A DNA stretch of 64,000 bases, from assembly GCA_916700875.1 (NCBI GenBank), contig CAKAKS010000062.1:12361960-12425959 (forward strand), given 5' to 3'. How positions within the stretch are numbered: position 1 is the first letter of the stretch; each line of letters begins with the position of its first letter. Below the pieces are notes generated by a model. The model did no database searches. It worked only from the letters and a program-made list of their open reading frames with translations, and was not told the DNA's origin. The position numbers were made by a program, and so were the translations under genes. Source of the stretch: Sebastes aleutianus (Eukaryota > Chordata > Actinopteri > Perciformes > Sebastidae). Below, in pieces: positions 59,760 through 64,000 of the stretch.

Positions 59760-60275
59760 ACTAGTACTCTCTAGCTATGTCTATGTCTCTAGCTATGTCT
59801 CTAGCTATGCCTATGTCCCTAGCTATGTCTCTAGCTATGCCTATGTCTCTAGCTATGTCTCTAGCTATGCCTATGTCTCTAGCTATGCCTATGTCCCTAG
59901 CTATGTCTCTAGCTATGCCTCTATGTCTCTAGCTATGCCTATGTCCCTAGATATGTCTCTAGCTATGTCTATGTCCCTAGCTATGTCTCTAGCTATGTCT
60001 ATGTCCCTAGATATGTCTCTAGCTATGTCTATGTCCCTAGCTATGTCTCTAGCTATGTCTATGTCCCTAGCTATGTCTCTAGCTATGTCTATGTCCCTAG
60101 ATATGTCTCTAGCTATGCCTATGTCCCTAGCTATGTCTCTAGCTATGCCTCTATGTCTCTAGCTATGCCTATGTCCCTAGATATGTCTCTAGCTATGTCT
60201 ATGTCCCTAGCTATGTCTCTAGCTATGTCTATGTCCCTAGATATGTCTCTAGCTATGTCTATGTCCCTAGCTATG
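59760..60275. repeat. Minisatellite, unit CTATGTCTATGTCCCTAGATATGTCTCTAG and variants
   Basis: About 515 bp of tandem units made of CTATGTCTCTAG and CTATGTCCCTAG blocks, mostly 30 bp each with a 60-bp higher-order pattern toward the right (alternating CTAGCTATG and CTAGATATG). It lies in the first intron of ddx39a and gives artificial ORFs on both strands. Confidence 0.95.
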
Positions 60276-60279
60276 AAAT

Positions 60280-60438
60280 GACATGAGAATGTATGGAATA
60301 ATGGAAGTGTAACTCCCAAACATGAGTCCTGTATGTATTGTTCCCTTTGTTTGTGGGTCTGACTGTGTACATGCCCAGATGTTGTTGATTTGTGTATAAC
60401 CTTGAAAAACATCAATAAAAACTAAAGTGAAAAAAAAA
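60280..60438 (+). mobile_element. Retroposon 3' end with poly(A) tail
   Basis: TGCCCAGATGTTGTTGATTTG, then AACATCAATAAAAACTAAAG and an A-tract (60430-60439) look like the 3' end of an L1/Tx1-type LINE. It directly follows the minisatellite. Confidence 0.5.
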
Positions 60439-61163
60439 ATGAGCCCAGCTGTTTTCACCAGTTGTTGCCATTCTTTGTGCCAGATTTCACCACACGTTTT
60501 GAAGTACATTTAGACAGCATGTTTGTGGAAATGTGTTTTTGTCTCAATAGGAGTTTGGTTTGTGTAAATAGTGGGAATAGTACTGATGAAGACGCTTCAC
60601 TGAACACTAATGTGAGCATTGTCTCTGTGCCACTAGTTTAGCACCATATTAAATCATCTACACTAAAACCAGTGTGCTGCATGTAAACAAACCCTTTCCT
60701 CTTATAACGTTACACACTCATAACATACAGATCTAGTCAATCAGAGTTAACATTAGCCTGGTTAGCTTCGTTAGCCGTCTACAACACTGGAGAGCTATTG
60801 TGTTGCATAACCGATGCTAACGTGGTGAGCTAACATGCTACACATCACAACTATACTGCTAATGGACCGACTAAACTTACACATTATATACAGAGACTAC
60901 ATAAAGGTAATTATAAAGCGGATTATAACCATGCTGCGCACTTACTGAACATTAATCAATGTGAAGAAGAAGAATGGTGTGCTGGCTAATGCTACACTAG
61001 CTAGCTCTGTAACAAGACAACAATCAATGAAGGAAGATAACTCATTCCAGATGTGTTTACTTTGTGGTTTCAGCTAAATGAACTACTTGGAGCCTTCCTG
61101 GATGTGAGTGTAAGTTGTGAAACCTCTGTAGTTCTCACAATGAGCTGGATGTTGTGCTCTTAC

Positions 61164-61330
61164 CGTGTCGGTGTGTAGCTGAGCGTCCTCCTACAGATCA
61201 GAACCGCATGGGAAGGCCTCAGTTGGTTTATACCAGGGACCGGAAGTCCCGCCTCCGAGACAGCGCGTTGACGTGATTGGTGGATTTGGATGACCGTCGG
61301 CAAAGGCGGCCAGCGATTGGACAAGAAGTT
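61164..61330 (-). promoter_or_regulatory. ddx39a: ddx39a promoter and non-coding exon 1
   Basis: On the minus strand, two CCAAT boxes (plus ATTGG at 61316-61320 and 61276-61280), a GC box with an adjacent ETS-type ACTTCCGG (about 61240-61256), and a TATA box (plus TTTATA at 61227-61232) precede a likely start near 61200. A donor (CACG then GTAAGA) at 61164 ends a short non-coding exon, which would join the acceptor at 59523 just before the exon containing the ATG. The intron between them holds the minisatellite at 59.76-60.27 kb. Confidence 0.65.
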
Positions 61331-61470
61331 GTGCCGCAGTCCACCGCAGTATAAAGAAGCGGGATACGGCGATGTGTATGGTAGCCCACGAGGGACATGG
61401 AAGTAAAATAAGTAGTAAATAAATAAATGCGCACAATAAAATAAATGCATTAGCATTGTGCTAAAAAACA

Positions 61471-61860
61471 TTAAAGGTCACATATTGTGCTCATTTTCAG
61501 GTACATACTGTAATATATATATACTGTATATTTGTATTCTGGGGGTATCGTTCCTATGCAGAGGGTAGTTTAGTTTATTTATTGACTTCACTGAGGGCGT
61601 TTTATATTTTAATAATTTATTTATTTATTGTGTATAGCTTAATGTGCTACTTTTTTTTTTTACTGTAATTACCTTGTGCCTTTTCTACCTTGTTTCTTTT
61701 CTTAAAGCTGACTCGGTGTAAACTGCCCAGAATTCCAATGTACTTAGGTGCAAATGGCAAATAAAACTCTTGAATCTTGATCTTGAATTTTAATGTTAAA
61801 AAAAAAAAGTATTTTCCTCATACTGTCTGCCTGAATATACTTGTATTTACCCTCATTCTG
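61471..61860. mobile_element. Family A MITE interrupted by a retroposon end
   Basis: TTAAAGGTCACATATTGTGC starts family A; at about 61512 it is broken by a retroposon 3' end (to about 61790, ending AAATAAAACTCTTGAATCTTG), and family A resumes with TATTTTCCTCATACTGTCTG until about 61855. Confidence 0.6.
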
Positions 61861-61903
61861 CATTATGAGTAATTTTGCTTTTTGCTGATAACGCTTCTGT
61901 ACT

Positions 61904-62421
61904 TTAAAGGTCCCATATTGTGCTCATTTTCAGGTACATACTTGTATTTTGTGTTTCTACTAGAACATGTTTACATGCTGTAATGTTAAAAAAAAACTTT
62001 ATTTTCCTCGTACTGTCTGCCTGAATATGCTTGTATTCACCCTCTGTCTGAAACGCTCCGTTTTAGTGCCTTCCAATGGAATTGCAATGGAATTGCGTTG
62101 CTAGGCAACAGTTTGGGTCCATGTTTACTTCCTGTCAGTTGATGTTATTTACATACACTGCAACCAGGAATAAACTGGGACACATTTAGAATGTTTACGT
62201 TCAAAACCGTGTAATGGTCTAAATATTGTATATTTGTGACATCACAAATGGACAGAAATCCTAACGGCTTGTTTCAAACGCACAATTTCTGAATACGGGC
62301 TACGTGTATTTCTCTGTATATTGAGCGTTTTGATAGTTTAACAGTATTTATATAGCACTTAAACCTGCTTTATAATATAAAGAACATGAAAATCTCACTT
62401 TTTACAATATGGGACCTTTAA
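61904..62421. mobile_element. TTAA-ended MITE, family A (full copy)
   Basis: 518 bp from TTAAAGGTCCCATATTGTGC to CAATATGGGACCTTTAA, with 19-bp perfect inverted-repeat ends and more imperfect pairing inside. It lies between ddx39a and the LRR gene. Confidence 0.85.
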
Positions 62422-63524
62422 CTCGGTAACAGTTAAGTCTAAATAAGAGCATTATTCCATTCGAGGCTTTCCCTTCAGCTCTGAAGGACAAACTGGGACC
62501 CGTAGTTGGACTTGGGCATGGATTTCGATGATATGCAACTTGAATGTGACTGTTATTAGTAGTACAGATAACAAGAAGCCCCTTCCCTTCTGTTCAATTT
62601 AGTGTTGTTATAGTTTTTGTTTTAAACATATGTAATTTATTTCTTCTTTTTAATTTATTTATTTATGGGTTCATTATTTTCTTCCCCCCCCCTCTGTTGT
62701 GCCAAAAAGTTAAATTCAAATGTTATTGAAAAAAAGTGCCCTCCAGTGGTCACAGTAAGAAACTGTAACACAAAATGAAACACACAGTGCTAATATCAGT
62801 AAAATTATTGGTAATACGCACAACTCATTATAAGGGTGATGATTGCAAACAACAACAGAAACAGCAATATTGGTAATAGTTTAGCCGTTTTATTTTAGCA
62901 TTTTTTGTTTTGGTGTGGACACCAGCATCAGTTCGGAACTTTTCATAATAAAGTGTCCAAACAGGAGCTATCTTAAGAAACAGATCAACAGAAATTATGA
63001 AGAAATATTCATGTTAACTGTTCGCTAGTGGTCACAGTAAGAGACGACAACAGCACGCTCTTCAGAGGGAATAATACAGATATTTATACAGATTATTATT
63101 ATTATCATTTAGAAGTATCAATTAGGGTATTCATTATCATGTTAATACTAATTGTAATAGTTTCTGTATTAATAAATGACGCTTTGTTATCAGACAACAT
63201 GAAACTGTGCTCCATGTTATATATTCAGAGAGAGCCCTGCAAGAAATACTACCTTTTGAATGTTTTTTTCGCCACTTCCATTTAAAGTAGGTAGGTAAAA
63301 ATCAATATGTAGCGGTATGTGTAGCCTACTATGTGGGCTAATATGTAAATGCAACAATAATGGTTGTTAAAACCTCACATTAAAAGAACCAACAAAAATT
63401 CTAAAAGACCCGCTAATAAACATCTTGCCAAAAGCATTGCAAAAGCAAATCCCATTAAAGGTCATACAAATATATCAGTGTACAAAAAGGCCTAACTAAC
63501 AGAATACTATCAGTGTTAGGATAC
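62422..63524. other. Region downstream of the LRR gene
   Basis: No gene. It probably contains the LRR gene's 3' UTR; the first minus-strand AATAAA after its stop is at 62894-62889. AGTGGTCACAGTAAGA occurs twice (62745 and 63028). Confidence 0.35.
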
Positions 63525-64000
63525 TTATATCTGTGATTCCAGAGCTGAAGAGAAGCTCCACTGTGTAGGACAGAAGTATGGGAAACTGTCGGACTCCGGC
63601 CGGGAATGACCCTCTGAGTGTGTACCAGAGGGGGGGCAAGAACGGCTCAGGAAGTCCCTGACCTGAGGAGGCAAAGAAAGAAACAACCAGTCCTCCACCA
63701 GGAGACCACCTCCATTCAGCCCTGAACAGCAGCCCAGTTCAGCTGGCAGTTCCTCCAGACTGTTACTGCGCAAGTCCAACCTGCACAACTGACTCAGAGC
63801 TGCAATCCCCTTGGGTAATGAGCTAAGAGAGTTGTGAGCCACATTAAGGATGTGCAGCTCCAAACAGCTACTGAAGAGCTGAGGGGGGACGCTCTCTAAC
63901 CTGTTCCCACTGAGGTCCAGCTCCGTAAGCAGCTGCAGCGCCTTTACCTCTGCAGGCAGCACCTCTAGCAGGTTACCAGCCAGCAGGAGCCGACGAAGGC
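63525..64000 (-). CDS. Leucine-rich-repeat protein, 3' end (runs off the window)
   Basis: The frame is open from the right edge to TAA 63527-63525 (at least 158 codons). Four typical LRRs are visible, beginning LRRLLLAGNLLEVLP, LTELDLSGNRLESVP, LHILNVAHNSLSSLP and LCRLDLRSNSLEELP, each about 23 residues with the LxxLxLxxNxLxxLP signature of plant-/PIRL-like intracellular LRRs. The repeats end in a short tail starting GGGLLVEDWLF, followed by a Ser/Pro-rich C-terminus of about 40 residues. No membrane segment is seen in the visible part. I cannot name the family member. Function of the repeats is protein binding (family knowledge); nothing more specific is supported. Confidence 0.85.
   Translation of the reverse strand, partial: LRRLLLAGNLLEVLPAEVKALQLLTELDLSGNRLESVPPQLFSSCLELHILNVAHNSLSSLPKGIAALSQLCRLDLRSNSLEELPAELGCCSGLNGGGLLVEDWLFLSLPPQVRDFLSRSCPPSGTHSEGHSRPESDSFPYFCPTQWSFSSALESQI

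Noticed and set aside
59760..60275. CRISPR-like repeat array
   Set aside because: Repeats are contiguous without unique spacers, in a vertebrate intron; it is a minisatellite.
59755..60415. ORFs with repeated MSLAMSMSLDMS and ARDIDIARDI patterns on both strands
   Set aside because: They are translations of the minisatellite unit, not proteins.

Overview
The window is nuclear DNA from a ray-finned fish, probably a percomorph teleost. The evidence is that its genes are split by GT-AG introns, their proteins are close to vertebrate families, and the DNA between them is packed with the short non-autonomous DNA transposons, hAT-like elements, LINE ends, tRNA-derived SINEs and CA/TATC microsatellites typical of fish. 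There is no bacterial-style gene organisation, CRISPR array or phage. Species assignment is inference.

Genes, left to right. (1) 1-23 kb holds no gene I can support. It is a transposon-rich intergenic or intronic stretch with a CCAAT-rich promoter-like block at 12.8-13.2 kb and an AP-1/CArG pair at 18.6-18.7 kb. (2) 23.58-25.82 kb, minus strand: mitochondrial thioredoxin (txn2), three coding exons, with a likely non-coding first exon at 28.46-28.52 kb. (3) 31.96-32.89 kb, plus strand: an unrecognised intronless 310-codon ORF with a TATA box in front and two poly(A) signals behind. (4) 41.40-48.41 kb, plus strand: a complete five-exon CCN-family matricellular gene, closest to CCN1/CYR61, with its promoter and a 2.1-kb 3' UTR. 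(5) 52.53-59.51 kb, minus strand: the nuclear mRNA-export DEAD-box ATPase DDX39A (UAP56 family), nine coding exons, 427 aa, with a non-coding exon and promoter near 61.2 kb. (6) 63.53 kb to the right edge, minus strand: the last exon of a leucine-rich-repeat protein. ccn1-like and ddx39a are convergent; ddx39a and the LRR gene are on the same strand.

These genes do not form one pathway. They are a mitochondrial redox protein, a secreted growth and adhesion modulator, an RNA helicase of mRNA export and an LRR protein.

Much of the remainder is mobile DNA whose history can be read: elements nested in others, TTAA-flanked elements butted together over a shared TTAA, a local duplicate showing a filled insertion site beside its empty counterpart, and a minisatellite bracketed by a 140-bp direct repeat in intron 1 of ddx39a. 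I found no convincing new multi-gene system. The best candidates for something undescribed are the 310-codon ORF, the proline/tyrosine-rich hinge of the CCN1-like protein, and the start-stop uORF in its leader.
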